DNA of 59,814 bases from a virus. Positions 18,471-27,569 of the stretch are shown here, in pieces (position 1 is the stretch's first letter; each line of letters begins with the position of its first letter). The position numbers were made by a program, and so were the translations under genes. Location: IMG/VR virus record IMGVR_UViG_3300032304_000176, positions 1 to 59,814 of that record, one strand, 5' to 3'. Below the pieces are notes generated by a model. The model worked only from the letters and a program-made list of their open reading frames with translations. It did no database searches and was not told the DNA's origin.

Positions 18471-21279
18471 TTAAAAGCGCCTCTTTGTTCTCAATAAAAC
18501 TGCTTATCTTGTTGGTATCGAAGCATAGGCACATTACGTTCAATGCCACATCCGACGATGTACCTGCAAACATGCGCTTACGCTTTTGTTCTACGAATGC
18601 CTTAGACTGCTTGTACGGCTCTAACACAGCATCAAAGTTCATCTGTTGCTTGGTGCAATACTCCCTGAACGACCGTGACGCAATGTACAGCATGCCGGTA
18701 TCTGGCTCGTAACGCATTATCAAGGCACCGCGTGGTTCGCGTACAGGCCCCAACCCAATCAATGTGCGCTTGTCTACGTTACCGTTAATGATTAGCATGC
18801 CCTCTCTATACTGCTGACAGAACGTACCCACGAAATCATCTGCGCTAAACAATGAATCCTTGTTCTTGCGGCGGTTCTCTTTAATCATGCCAATCGCAAA
18901 ATCAAACACCGGCTGGATAGGTATGTCGTGCAGTCCAAGGTTCTTAGAAATAATGCCGCCCATGATAGCGATAGCTAAGCCAGCAGACCAATAGCGTTCG
19001 TTGCCTGTAATGTTAGCCGTGCGGTCAATACGTTCCATCAGCTTGTCTAGTGCGTCTATCACCTCTGGTAAGTGCGTCATAACATATTGTAGATACGGGA
19101 TAGCCGCTACACCGTAGTTGCTGCTTAACTTACCGAAGTGCCGCTTCGCTTGGATAGCATCCATGCTCGTGTCGTTAACTAAGTCTACCTCCAGTATGCG
19201 CAGCAGTTCCGGTTCAGGGAATCCCTTAATGGTAAGCAGAATGTCGCGTATAGCTTTGTTGGACGATGTTACCGCAGGTAGTTTCCAAGTTGTGTTATTG
19301 ATTCGCTCTACGTTTGCTTTGCCCGACATCCTACCTTTGCCAACACCCGACGTAATGTCGTACACCGTATCGGACATCAACTCAGCCTTCATGTTAGTCA
19401 ACTCATCAATCGTTGCCGTGATGTTCTGCAATACGCCAAACCTATGCAGCCTAAAGTTGTGCGTGTCCTTGTAGGTCATCATCAGGGCTTCTGGGTTGCC
19501 GTAGATGCTGTTGATTGCGTGTAGCAACGTTGACTTACCTGTACCACCATTCGGGCTAATCAAGTTCAATAGGAAGCCATTAAGAAAGCCACCACCTACA
19601 AACTTCAATAGCGGCCCACCAAACCCCATGAATAACGCGAACGCTCGCATCTCTAAGCCGGGCTTAGCATAGTGGTTAATAATGTTTTTCCATTCTTCCA
19701 AACTACCACGCGTACCGAACGCGGGTACTAGAGGCAACGTAGCGGTTGATGGTGGGCTGTATTCTGTAGAGTCGTGTTTAACTTCTTTGTCTCCAATAAT
19801 AAACGCGCTGTCATCCGACAACCATCCAAACTGCTTGCGTGATACTTCAGCTTTACCCATAGCTTGTAGTTCTTCAACCCATCTTGTTGTGTAGTGCATA
19901 AGCTTCTCCTGTTTTTTACCTAGCACAGCAACGCCGTACTCAGCGATCTTGCCTGTAAACTTCTCTTTAGATATGACTTCACGTAAAGGCATAATAAATT
20001 CACGAACACCATCCTTTGGTAAGTGCAACCGCATCATCACGCACTCACCGTCTTCCATGTCATACAAACGCTTCACCACGTAGAAGTCATAAGGGAATAG
20101 TAGTTCGTCTTTAGCGCCCTCTTCATCTTTGTTCGCCTTGCAATATATACCCCCTACGTTGCCACGAAAAAATGGAAAGGGAAACGCAGGTATTTGATAC
20201 GTACGAACTTCTTTTGTAACAGGCTCCAGAGCTTCTACTGTTTGTGGTGTGCCGTCCGGCTCAATGATCTCCCGCCCAATCTGAATAGGCGAAGTAATCT
20301 TTAGTGGGCAATCTCGGCATCCCGCTGGTGATAACTTTTTAAATGTCTCGCACGTATACGGCCCCTTAGTCTGAGCAGCTTTTCTAATTGTTGTACCCTT
20401 GTTGTAGTCAGGGTGCTTGTTAGAAATCTTGTGGATAGCTACTTCACCATCTACACATTGCTGCGCTATAGATAGCCCTGCTCGCCAGAGCGGCTCTTCT
20501 ACTTCTTCTTGATTCTCATAGATGTACTTAAGCTGCGCACAGCCTTCATCCTGCAACGACTTTATCAGTATCGTTTTAAACCGGGCCTGATAGTTCCCCA
20601 TCAACGCTAATGTCGTAGGGTCTATTGATCTTCTAAACGGCGGTTCACCTGCTATAAAAAGATCATCTGAAACTAACTTCTCACGTATGGCTTCAACGCT
20701 GACACGCGACCCTTGCATCAATATCTTAACGGGCTGCGGGTTCTCAATGTCTTTAAAGTTCAGTGTGTCCGGTATACGCAAGATACGCGCAACGTCAGCG
20801 GTTACTGCTGGGTCAGCATGCAGGTTCTGTGCAGTGCACAGTGCCTTAAACCCTTCAGCCATCGACTTCCATTCCGCTTTAGGTAGTGGTTGCTCCACCA
20901 CCCAGTACACGTGTACACCACGCCCAGAGTTAACCACGACCGTAGGCTTAGGTAGCCCAGTAGTCTTAACGAATGCTTTGAGCGCAGCGATTCCCTCGCT
21001 TTGATCAGCATACGGTTTACCTATCCCACAATCCAGATCAAGAAAGAACGAATTTAGCTGGTCAGCATTGGCGTTGGTACGCCCTGATTCGTCTGTAAAA
21101 GAAGCTAAAGCAAAGTATGCGTCAAACCCTCTGTGGGTAAGCGCGTCTGCATAACTGTCTATTTCTTCAACTGAGGGTACGAATATTTGTTTTGGTGTTT
21201 TGTCTTTCTTCAGTCCCATCACACAGTAGTTTCCTGTGGGAGGTAAAACTAGAGAAAGAAAGTCCGTCCTCGATAGCAT
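18421..21279 (-). CDS. Primase-helicase (AEP-type primase fused to SF3/DUF927-type helicase)
   Basis: This 952-residue protein starts at ATG 21279, placed 5-6 bases after GAGG; a GTG 18 bases upstream is also in frame. Residues about 70-210 hold archaeo-eukaryotic primase signatures: FFLDLDCG (metal-binding DxD, near 80), VVNSGRGVHVYW (near 137) and the following ILRIPDTLNFKD. A Cys cluster (CETF..GCRDC, about 315) may bind zinc. The C-terminal part has a Walker A box NGGTGKST near 575, followed by TATIDELTN as Walker B candidate, as in DUF927/phage helicases. It should prime and unwind DNA for the phage polymerase encoded further upstream in the same operon. Confidence 0.87.
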   Translation of the reverse strand: MLSRTDFLSLVLPPTGNYCVMGLKKDKTPKQIFVPSVEEIDSYADALTHRGFDAYFALASFTDESGRTNANADQLNSFFLDLDCGIGKPYADQSEGIAALKAFVKTTGLPKPTVVVNSGRGVHVYWVVEQPLPKAEWKSMAEGFKALCTAQNLHADPAVTADVARILRIPDTLNFKDIENPQPVKILMQGSRVSVEAIREKLVSDDLFIAGEPPFRRSIDPTTLALMGNYQARFKTILIKSLQDEGCAQLKYIYENQEEVEEPLWRAGLSIAQQCVDGEVAIHKISNKHPDYNKGTTIRKAAQTKGPYTCETFKKLSPAGCRDCPLKITSPIQIGREIIEPDGTPQTVEALEPVTKEVRTYQIPAFPFPFFRGNVGGIYCKANKDEEGAKDELLFPYDFYVVKRLYDMEDGECVMMRLHLPKDGVREFIMPLREVISKEKFTGKIAEYGVAVLGKKQEKLMHYTTRWVEELQAMGKAEVSRKQFGWLSDDSAFIIGDKEVKHDSTEYSPPSTATLPLVPAFGTRGSLEEWKNIINHYAKPGLEMRAFALFMGFGGPLLKFVGGGFLNGFLLNLISPNGGTGKSTLLHAINSIYGNPEALMMTYKDTHNFRLHRFGVLQNITATIDELTNMKAELMSDTVYDITSGVGKGRMSGKANVERINNTTWKLPAVTSSNKAIRDILLTIKGFPEPELLRILEVDLVNDTSMDAIQAKRHFGKLSSNYGVAAIPYLQYVMTHLPEVIDALDKLMERIDRTANITGNERYWSAGLAIAIMGGIISKNLGLHDIPIQPVFDFAIGMIKENRRKNKDSLFSADDFVGTFCQQYREGMLIINGNVDKRTLIGLGPVREPRGALIMRYEPDTGMLYIASRSFREYCTKQQMNFDAVLEPYKQSKAFVEQKRKRMFAGTSSDVALNVMCLCFDTNKISSFIENKEALLNAPPFEPIDPHRVGEV

Positions 21280-21383
21280 AGCCGCCTCGTGATTCACCGT
21301 CTTTTTAAAATAAGGTAGGCAGGGATAGTGACGGCGAACTACCCTTTTCGGGTGCGCTCCCTAGCCTCCTTAACCCGTACGTA

Positions 21384-21626
21384 CTAAGACTTCCGCTTCA
21401 ACAAGTCCTTAACAACCTTTGCTACCGCTTCTTGGTGTGATGCAGGAACGTTTGTAACGCCCTTAAACCAATTGTAGATAGTGGCGCGGGTAACGCCAAA
21501 ATACTCCGCTACGTCAATAGCCGGTATATCTTTTTCTATGCAAAGGTTGCCAAGTACTACGCCTAGTTTTGATGTGTCAGCAGAATTTACAGTCTTAGCA
21601 AATCGAAATGAGTAGCCATTACTCAT
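21384..21626 (-). CDS. Cro/XRE-like helix-turn-helix DNA-binding protein
   Basis: This 80-residue protein has its HTH at about residues 34-60 (IPAIDVAEYFGVTRATIYNWFKGV): a first helix, the G turn, and a recognition helix with TRATIYNWFKG, as in XRE/Cro repressors. A basic C-terminus follows (VVKDLLKRKS). Its start overlaps the stop of the upstream SSB-like gene. It is one of three HTH proteins here that could bind the 15-bp palindromes found at 33536-39757; the pairing is inference. Confidence 0.8.
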   Translation of the reverse strand: MSNGYSFRFAKTVNSADTSKLGVVLGNLCIEKDIPAIDVAEYFGVTRATIYNWFKGVTNVPASHQEAVAKVVKDLLKRKS

Positions 21627-22482
21627 TGTCCCACTCTTCTAAGATTTTACTTACATCCTTCTTAGCGGCAGGTGCTTCGTCTTTCTTGCTTGCGCGTTTA
21701 ACAGGCTCGGCTGCTACGGGAGCGGCTTCCTCTTCATCGGCTTCTTCTACTACTGTGTCCTTCACACCATCAACTTGAGCGACTGTCATAGTGATAGCGC
21801 GAGTTGCAGCATCGGTCTTACCTTGCTCAAGAGCTTGTTCAAACTCTTCAGTCTCCAGATAGCGAACGGCCTTGAATGTAATCTTAGGTGTAGCACTATC
21901 AGTATCGAAACGCATTTCAGTAACGACTGATGAAATAGGAATGCCTTTACCTGCAACCATTTTGGCGTATGTTGTCAGAGGCCATTTGCCACTAGCGCCG
22001 TCACCCCAGATAGATGTAGACGGTAGAGTCAACTGATAAACATCTCCATTGATATCGTTCTCTAACACGACAGCCAAACGCTGCGAGAAGCGACATGCAC
22101 GTGAATCACCTTGGCCTGAACCTTTGATGTTCTGTGGGCAGTCAGCGCACTTCTTCGCCTGTGGGTTCTTTGCTTTAGCATCAGGTATTTCACTATCAGC
22201 CGACCAGCAGTCAGGAGGAGTTACTACGCCTTTCTTATACGTCGTACCATAAAACGTACGTGACTTCTTCGGAGCAGCGGCAACGATCACAACATTCATT
22301 GTGCGGTCTTCGTTCTTTGCAACTTCTTTCCCGTTGACCATCATCTTCCACACGCCGCCCTCAATAGAGATACGCTTGGAATCACCACCACCGCCACCCA
22401 TAAGAGCTTTAGTTGTAGCATCAAGTTCCATAGCACGTAAGTGTGCTGGAAGGTTCTTACTTAGCAAAGTTATTTCACTCAT
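21619..22482 (-). CDS. Single-stranded-DNA-binding-like replication protein
   Basis: This 287-residue protein starts behind AAGGAGAAGTAA. A beta-rich core at residues 35-200 includes a Cys set (C near 92, then CADC and CRF) that may bind zinc. It is followed by an Ala/Glu-rich linker and an acidic end, ILEEWDNE, resembling the acidic tails through which SSBs recruit partners. It sits between the HTH gene and a Gp157-like gene in the replication block. The SSB role is inferred from architecture and position; no OB-fold motif can be proven by eye. Confidence 0.6.
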   Translation of the reverse strand: MSEITLLSKNLPAHLRAMELDATTKALMGGGGGDSKRISIEGGVWKMMVNGKEVAKNEDRTMNVVIVAAAPKKSRTFYGTTYKKGVVTPPDCWSADSEIPDAKAKNPQAKKCADCPQNIKGSGQGDSRACRFSQRLAVVLENDINGDVYQLTLPSTSIWGDGASGKWPLTTYAKMVAGKGIPISSVVTEMRFDTDSATPKITFKAVRYLETEEFEQALEQGKTDAATRAITMTVAQVDGVKDTVVEEADEEEAAPVAAEPVKRASKKDEAPAAKKDVSKILEEWDNE

Positions 22483-22492
22483 TTACTTCTCC

Positions 22493-22903
22493 TTATTTAC
22501 GACGAACGACAACCGTGTAGCGGCTGTCAACATTAAGCCCCGGGGGATGCAAGTCGGGGTTATCTTCGAGGAACGTAGCCATACTAGTTTGCGCAATGCG
22601 CTTCTCCAGTAGATTCATAGCTCCGTATGCCTCGTGCTCTTTCACAAACTCATGAAACGAAAACCAATCATTCGTCCAGTACCGCTTCTTAACTGAACGG
22701 GTCAAAGTACCGTATGGGGTGCGTATACTATCAGCACCGATTAATTTGCATGCCTCAAGAAGTTCTTGCTCAATAGACTCTAGCGCCTCTTTAAGCTCGT
22801 TATCTTCTCGCTCATACTTGTCAGCCATTTCTTTACGTGCGTCACGTATCTTAATATACGTCTTCACCAACTTGTCAGTTGGTATTGCTTTTGTTTCTTC
22901 CAT
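22493..22903 (-). CDS. Coiled-coil protein, Gp157-like, of the replication/recombination block
   Basis: This 136-residue protein has a charged coiled coil at residues 15-55, followed by IRTPYGTLTRSVKKRYWTND, which recalls the fGTf block of siphophage Gp157-like proteins, and ends with LNVDSRYTVVVRRK. Its ribosome-binding site is TTGGAG in the same CTTGGAG setting used by the palindrome-linked genes. A promoter candidate with a perfect -35 lies directly upstream (22934-22962). Function uncertain; Gp157 relatives have been linked to recombination or phage resistance, but the match here is weak. Confidence 0.7.
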   Translation of the reverse strand: MEETKAIPTDKLVKTYIKIRDARKEMADKYEREDNELKEALESIEQELLEACKLIGADSIRTPYGTLTRSVKKRYWTNDWFSFHEFVKEHEAYGAMNLLEKRIAQTSMATFLEDNPDLHPPGLNVDSRYTVVVRRK

Positions 22904-22933
22904 TTTAATTTCTCCAAGTAGTACAACAACTTC

Positions 22934-22962
22934 ACTCTATACCTATAATTATACACTGTCAA
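22934..22962 (-). promoter_or_regulatory. Sigma70-type promoter candidate TTGACA-17-TAGAGT
   Basis: On the - strand TTGACA (22962-22957) is followed after 17 bases by TAGAGT (22939-22934). The -35 overlaps the stop codon of the SNF2 gene. It would give the Gp157-like, SSB-like, HTH and primase genes their own transcript. The leader holds GTACTAC directly before TTGGAG, a degenerate half of the palindrome seen at 33536-39757. Confidence 0.5.
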
Positions 22963-24506
22963 TCTTCTTCTAATAAATTTTTATATAAATCTATAACGCG
23001 TGAATGAATATCAATCTTCGCTTCCAACATTGCGTACATACGCTTCTCTACAGGTGACCCTTGCAAGTGCACGATGGTGACGGGGTTGTGTTGCCCTGCG
23101 CGATGCGGACGGGCGTTACATTGTAGATACGTTTCTACCGACATCACAGGCGACCAGTAGACTACTACGTTTGCAGCAGTTAGCGTTACTCCATGCGATG
23201 CTGCTTGTGGTTGGATTATCAACACGCGTGGGTTTTCTTCTGTTTGGAATTTATTAAATATATCCGTGCGCTTCCCTGCTGATACTTCTCCGTTAATGAT
23301 TGCACAAGAGTAACCAGATTTTTTTAGCTCTTCGTTGATTATGTGGATGCTATGTGTGTAGGGCACGAACACAATAACCTTATGGCTTGCTTCATCAATA
23401 ACTTCTTTCAACGCTTCCATGCGGTTAGATGCATCAAATGCAATCGTCTCTCCACTATCCGAGTAGACCGCGCCACATGAAAGCTGTAGTAGTTTATTTA
23501 AGTTTGCCGCTGCGTTCACTGTCGTGATCTCTTCCCCTGCTGCTACTGCCACCATATGTTTGCGCAACATTTCGTAATACTTGTTTTGCTGTTGGGTAAG
23601 CGGAATCTGTCTTGTGACGTACGTTATGTCGGGTAGGTCTAAGCATTCCTTCTTGGTAAAACGTATTGCTGGTTGTAGTGCCTTATGCACCGTGTCTTCA
23701 GAGTTTGGTTTAGGAACCCACTTAAACGTTGTAATCTTCTGCATTACCATGTCGCGGAACGACCCGAAGAACTTAGGTACTCCCGATGGGTTCACTATGC
23801 GAGCTAAGCCATACGCATCTGTAGGTGACTGCGATGCAGGTGTACCTGTCAACATCCATACCCACGTGCTTGGTTTAATTACGGAGTTCAATATCTTCCA
23901 ACGTTTTGTAGAAACAGTTTTGTATGCGTTAGCTTCATCAATAACAACAAGGTCAAACTCTTCTTGCTCTACTGCGTCTCTAATGATGCCCAGCCCATCG
24001 TAGTTGCATATAACGAACTCAGCATCACTCTGCACAGCACTTATACGTTTGTCTCTTGAATGGCTATGGGCTACGGCACAGGTGCGATGTAGTGCGAATT
24101 TAAATAAATCGTTTTGCCACGCTGACTGCATGATGGATAGCGGACATAGAATAAGCACACGTTTAATTATCCCTAGCTTCATCAGGTAATCCGCTGCCCA
24201 TATAACGCTACCCGTCTTGCCTGTGCCTTGCTCGTTAAAGCAGAACGCTCGTCTATTAAGCGTCAGGAATGCAGCGGTTTCTTTTTGATGGTCAAACGGT
24301 TTGTACAATCCGGGCCAGTTGTAGTGCGCAACGATAGGGGACGGCACGTTTTTAATGCGAAGGTTCTTTAACACCTGCGCTTCTTCTAGCCCCCATTTGA
24401 CTAGCACTTCTCCAGAATCCAATATCTTGCTTTTAGGTATAACTTCTGTGATGCGTTTTGGCTCGCGTACTTTCAGTAGCAAAGCCTTATCTTCTATGAT
24501 TCTCAA
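22959..24506 (-). CDS. SNF2-type superfamily 2 helicase/ATPase
   Basis: This protein of about 515 residues has no in-frame ATG before the conserved region. TTG 24506 follows GGGGA at 5 bases and is my choice; TTG 24518 is the alternative. Motifs counted from 24518: NEQGTGKT (I, 95-102), VVIDEAN (II, 191-197, DEAN in place of DEAH), LTGTPASQS (III), and QCNARPHRAGQ (VI, near 470). It should use ATP to translocate on duplex DNA and remodel forks or displace proteins. It lies between the SSB-like and Cas4-like genes of the replication block. Confidence 0.9.
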   Translation of the reverse strand: MRIIEDKALLLKVREPKRITEVIPKSKILDSGEVLVKWGLEEAQVLKNLRIKNVPSPIVAHYNWPGLYKPFDHQKETAAFLTLNRRAFCFNEQGTGKTGSVIWAADYLMKLGIIKRVLILCPLSIMQSAWQNDLFKFALHRTCAVAHSHSRDKRISAVQSDAEFVICNYDGLGIIRDAVEQEEFDLVVIDEANAYKTVSTKRWKILNSVIKPSTWVWMLTGTPASQSPTDAYGLARIVNPSGVPKFFGSFRDMVMQKITTFKWVPKPNSEDTVHKALQPAIRFTKKECLDLPDITYVTRQIPLTQQQNKYYEMLRKHMVAVAAGEEITTVNAAANLNKLLQLSCGAVYSDSGETIAFDASNRMEALKEVIDEASHKVIVFVPYTHSIHIINEELKKSGYSCAIINGEVSAGKRTDIFNKFQTEENPRVLIIQPQAASHGVTLTAANVVVYWSPVMSVETYLQCNARPHRAGQHNPVTIVHLQGSPVEKRMYAMLEAKIDIHSRVIDLYKNLLEED

Positions 24507-24530
24507 TTTTTTCCCCAAGGCAAAACAGGC

Positions 24531-24551
24531 TAAAGTGATGTTTTCACTTTA
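24531..24551. promoter_or_regulatory. 8-bp hairpin/dyad in the leader of the SNF2 gene
   Basis: TAAAGTGA (24531-24538) and TCACTTTA (24544-24551) are perfect inverted copies with a 5-base loop, 13 bases upstream of the first possible SNF2 start. It may be an RNA hairpin tuning translation of a gene that already uses a TTG start, or a protein-binding dyad. Confidence 0.55.
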
Positions 24552-24573
24552 ACCAAAAGGTTGTTGGTACTCG

Positions 24574-24756
24574 CTACGTCTGTTTGCAACCAGCTTTTGC
24601 CCGATCACGCCACGCGATATGCGAAGCCAGCATCCGCTTTCCCAACACGGCTGACCACTGCACTTTCCCCGTCTTGCTACCACAGCGACCTAGTGTTCTG
24701 TGGCTTCCCGCTTCTGGGTTAGTCCGCTTTACGTTTTCACGTCCAGCAATGGTCAT
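24574..24756 (-). CDS. Short basic protein of unknown function
   Basis: This 60-residue reading frame starts 6 bases after the previous stop, behind AGAAG, and fills the gap between the basic HNH-like gene and the SNF2 gene. It is Arg/Lys-rich (GRENVKRTNPEAGSH, RMLASHIAWRDRAKAGCKQ). Its position, start spacing and non-repetitive sequence favour a real gene, but I recognise no family and its antisense strand is also open. Confidence 0.45.
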   Translation of the reverse strand: MTIAGRENVKRTNPEAGSHRTLGRCGSKTGKVQWSAVLGKRMLASHIAWRDRAKAGCKQT

Positions 24757-24761
24757 GCGTG

Positions 24762-25073
24762 TTACTTCTTCTTTTCGCGCTTACTTGTCTCCGAAATTAA
24801 TGCGCCAGAAGAACTGCGTTTAAACGAACGATTCTTTGATGCGCTTTCTACGCGCACACCGTTCTTGTTACTACCACCTTTCGACAACGCTTTTACGTGA
24901 GCAACATCTTTACCTTCACGCATATCAGCCTTGCCATTACCATTCTTATCTACACCCTTCTTGTCCAAACCACGGCGAGCACGTTGGCGTTCCATCCGGT
25001 CAGGATGTTCCTTACGCTTCTTTTCCATCTCGTATTCGTGCTTGTATGGTCTAGGACTTTTCGTATAGGGCAT
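24762..25073 (-). CDS. Very basic HNH-like small protein
   Basis: This 103-residue protein is extremely Lys/Arg-rich. It contains DKNGNGKAD, which resembles an EF-hand or calcium-loop pattern, then GKDVAHVKALSKGGSNKNGVRVES and SKNRSF. The H followed by GG-x-N and N-R-S spacing resembles minimal HNH folds, but the first catalytic histidine pair is incomplete, so nuclease activity is uncertain. Start ATG follows GGGGAATTACT. It may bind DNA during replication or packaging. Confidence 0.65.
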   Translation of the reverse strand: MPYTKSPRPYKHEYEMEKKRKEHPDRMERQRARRGLDKKGVDKNGNGKADMREGKDVAHVKALSKGGSNKNGVRVESASKNRSFKRSSSGALISETSKREKKK

Positions 25074-25087
25074 AGTAATTCCCCGCG

Positions 25088-25756
25088 TTATGCGTTTTTA
25101 CCGTTGTGTAGACAATCCAAAACAGGGCAATAGTTTTTGCAAGTAAAGTTTGGGTTTGGGTTCCACACATTGGTAATCATAGCAGTTTCTAATCTGTGTG
25201 TCGCTTGCAACCACGGTATCCACCCTTTTGTGTCTTCGACCGAATACTCTGCCTTAACAAACTCCTTAGACACCATAAACAACAGCCCCGCCTTGACCTT
25301 CTTAACCTCGGGGAAGTGTTTAAATAATGCTAACGAAAGTAACTGAAGCTGCCCAGTATCCGCGTACTTTGCGGACTTGCTTGTTTTATAATCAACAAGG
25401 TATGCTCTGTCCCCATTAATAATAATCAAGTCTGCAATGCCACGCCACCACGCTTCTTTATCATTAAACCCACACGGCTCAAACTCACGGGTCAACCCCA
25501 TCTCATACTCGCAATACTTAGTGCCTTCTATTGCTACCAGCTTATCCAACTGCTCCTGAATAAACCCGTACTTGGCTGGGATGGGGGTGCCGTCCCTCAC
25601 ATATTCTTCAGCGGCTAGGTGTACCGCAGTGCCGTATAACAAGTGCTCCTGCGGGGGTTCCACAACGTCCTTTACTATCTTCAGCCGATAGTATTTCTGG
25701 GGGCACTGCTTGAACAAATTGATACCGCTGTAAGACCATGTGTATTTAACAGTCAC
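25088..25756 (-). CDS. PD-(D/E)XK exonuclease, Cas4/RecB-like with Cys cluster
   Basis: This 222-residue protein uses a GTG start behind GGAGAG and overlaps the polymerase end by 11 bases. Motifs: YGTAVH (GxxxH, motif I), GIADLII (motif II, D), VDYKTSK (motif III, D-x-K) and QLQLLSLAL (QxxxY-like helix). An early Cys (QCPQKYY, residue 18) and a C-terminal CKNYCPVLDC fit the four-Cys iron-sulphur site of Cas4/AddB-type nucleases. It probably processes DNA ends in phage replication or recombination together with the adjacent polymerase and SNF2 helicase. Confidence 0.88.
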   Translation of the reverse strand: MTVKYTWSYSGINLFKQCPQKYYRLKIVKDVVEPPQEHLLYGTAVHLAAEEYVRDGTPIPAKYGFIQEQLDKLVAIEGTKYCEYEMGLTREFEPCGFNDKEAWWRGIADLIIINGDRAYLVDYKTSKSAKYADTGQLQLLSLALFKHFPEVKKVKAGLLFMVSKEFVKAEYSVEDTKGWIPWLQATHRLETAMITNVWNPNPNFTCKNYCPVLDCLHNGKNA

Positions 25757-27569
25757 CGTAACTCTCCGCCATTCCTGATTCGCAGTTCAATGGTAAGCCC
25801 TCTGCCCATGCCGGAGTCCACCGCATACATGTTTCCACATACGCTCGTGCTTCTTCAGCTTCTTCCTTCTTGGCAATACAGGCCACGGCATCATGCACAG
25901 TAAGTACGACTTTGTATCGCTTACCGATCTTCAACATCTGTTCCGCTATGACGCACCTTGCTAAAGCCTGACAAAGATTTTCCACCACCTTCCCGCCGTA
26001 TATCTTAACCACCCCACGACGAGTCTTGTAGACGTACTGATCCCTACTGTCTTGCTTTATCTTAGCAAATCCATCATACCGTAAATGCAATCCGTTCGGT
26101 AGTATGAATCCGAAGTTAGTGGTATCTACCATGATAGCTCCCACCCTGCCCAGAGCATACGGCTTGTTCTCAAAGATACGGTCTAACGCCTTGCTCGAAG
26201 CCGACCATAACGCCGGAATAGCTGGGTACGTCTCGCGGTAAACCGAAACAATTCGTTGGGCTTCCCCAAGTGGTATTTCCGTACCGAACGTCTTGAGCTG
26301 ATCCTGAAACTTCTGTGCACCCATGCCATAGCCGGAACCAAGGATAGTAGTTTTTCCGACAAACCTCTCTTCTTTAGTAATGTCATTCTCCGCTTTGGAA
26401 TAAATGGCAGCGGCCATCTTTTTATAGACATCTTCCCCATTTGCAAACGCCTCCACTAAGTCATCTTGTTCAGCCAGCCACGCCAGAGTCCGCGCTTCGA
26501 TCTGTGCAGAGTCAGCATCAATAATCACGTAACCCTTGGGGGCACGTATCGCTTTCTTTAACTTACCCGCATTCTGTCCACGGCTTGGTAAGTTCTGTAG
26601 GTTGATCTTGTCATCCCCACCCCAACGCCCAGTATGTGCGGCGTAGTACTTCAACGGTACCGGCATGGCTCCACGTTTAGCTATATCAATGAACCGCTGC
26701 GTTCGCGTTTCTTCAAGCGTGGTTTTGTTCCCTAACCTAGCTGAGACCAGTGCTTGTACCCTTGGATCAGGGTGCTCTGCTAAAGCTTTAAACTCTTCGT
26801 CAGTCTTAGCAAACGCCCACGCTTCTTTACCCGTACGGGCGCTAGTCTTCTTAGGCGGGTCTACACCTAGCTGTTGCAGTAACGCAGCGAACTTATCATT
26901 CGACATCAAGTCATCTATATGAGCGGCAGCGGCTTCTAGCAACTTCTCCTTACGCTCCTTAACATCTTCTAGGTGCTGCTCCAACAACGGTAAATCCAAC
27001 TGAAGGATCGGTTCTACAAACATCTTTAGCGTAGTGTCTATAACCTTTAGTTCTGCTACAGGAAAGCTCTGCATAAAAATAGTAAACAACTCGTAGCATA
27101 GCTCTACGTCGTTCTTACAATACTCACCGTACCTAGCTAAGTCTTCTGGGCTAAAGTCTTTCCTACGCTTATCAAGCGCAGCGACTACTTCTTCACCCTT
27201 CTTGCCAATCGCATAGCGAGTAGCCAACACCGCAAGGCTACCTCCCGCGTCCACTCCATGAATAGCACGTGCCATCGATAGAGTATCCAACCAACCTTTC
27301 GGCGTAACCCCGAAAAGCCATGAGAGTATTGCCCCATCAAACGCGGTGTTGTGTGCGAGGACGAATGCTCCTTCCCAATCATATTTTTTAAAGTGCGCCT
27401 GTAACGCAGCGTGATCCCCGCTAAACCATTCGGTTTCATTTGTACCTTCCTTTATCCCTACGCCTATCACCTCAAAGTCTGGGTGACGCACGTACTCTTC
27501 GGTTGTATGTGTTTTGAATCCAAGTGTCTTACCGTAGTAAGTTTCAAAATCGACTGTGATTATTTTCAT
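25746..27569 (-). CDS. DNA polymerase, family A, with 3'-5' exonuclease
   Basis: This 607-residue protein has an exonuclease domain with DFET (D7, E9), AHNTAFD (near 72-78) and YCKNDVE (D154). The polymerase domain has NLQNLP (near 323-328), motif A DADSAQIEAR (351-360), motif B RFVGKTTILGSGYGMG (402-417) and motif C VHDA (558-561; most family members have HDE, here Ala replaces Glu). It lacks a 5'-3' exonuclease domain, like other phage polymerases. It should be the replicative enzyme, with primase-helicase, SSB-like and nuclease genes in the same operon. Motif A has DADSAQ where DYSQ is usual. Confidence 0.95.
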   Translation of the reverse strand: MKIITVDFETYYGKTLGFKTHTTEEYVRHPDFEVIGVGIKEGTNETEWFSGDHAALQAHFKKYDWEGAFVLAHNTAFDGAILSWLFGVTPKGWLDTLSMARAIHGVDAGGSLAVLATRYAIGKKGEEVVAALDKRRKDFSPEDLARYGEYCKNDVELCYELFTIFMQSFPVAELKVIDTTLKMFVEPILQLDLPLLEQHLEDVKERKEKLLEAAAAHIDDLMSNDKFAALLQQLGVDPPKKTSARTGKEAWAFAKTDEEFKALAEHPDPRVQALVSARLGNKTTLEETRTQRFIDIAKRGAMPVPLKYYAAHTGRWGGDDKINLQNLPSRGQNAGKLKKAIRAPKGYVIIDADSAQIEARTLAWLAEQDDLVEAFANGEDVYKKMAAAIYSKAENDITKEERFVGKTTILGSGYGMGAQKFQDQLKTFGTEIPLGEAQRIVSVYRETYPAIPALWSASSKALDRIFENKPYALGRVGAIMVDTTNFGFILPNGLHLRYDGFAKIKQDSRDQYVYKTRRGVVKIYGGKVVENLCQALARCVIAEQMLKIGKRYKVVLTVHDAVACIAKKEEAEEARAYVETCMRWTPAWAEGLPLNCESGMAESYGDC

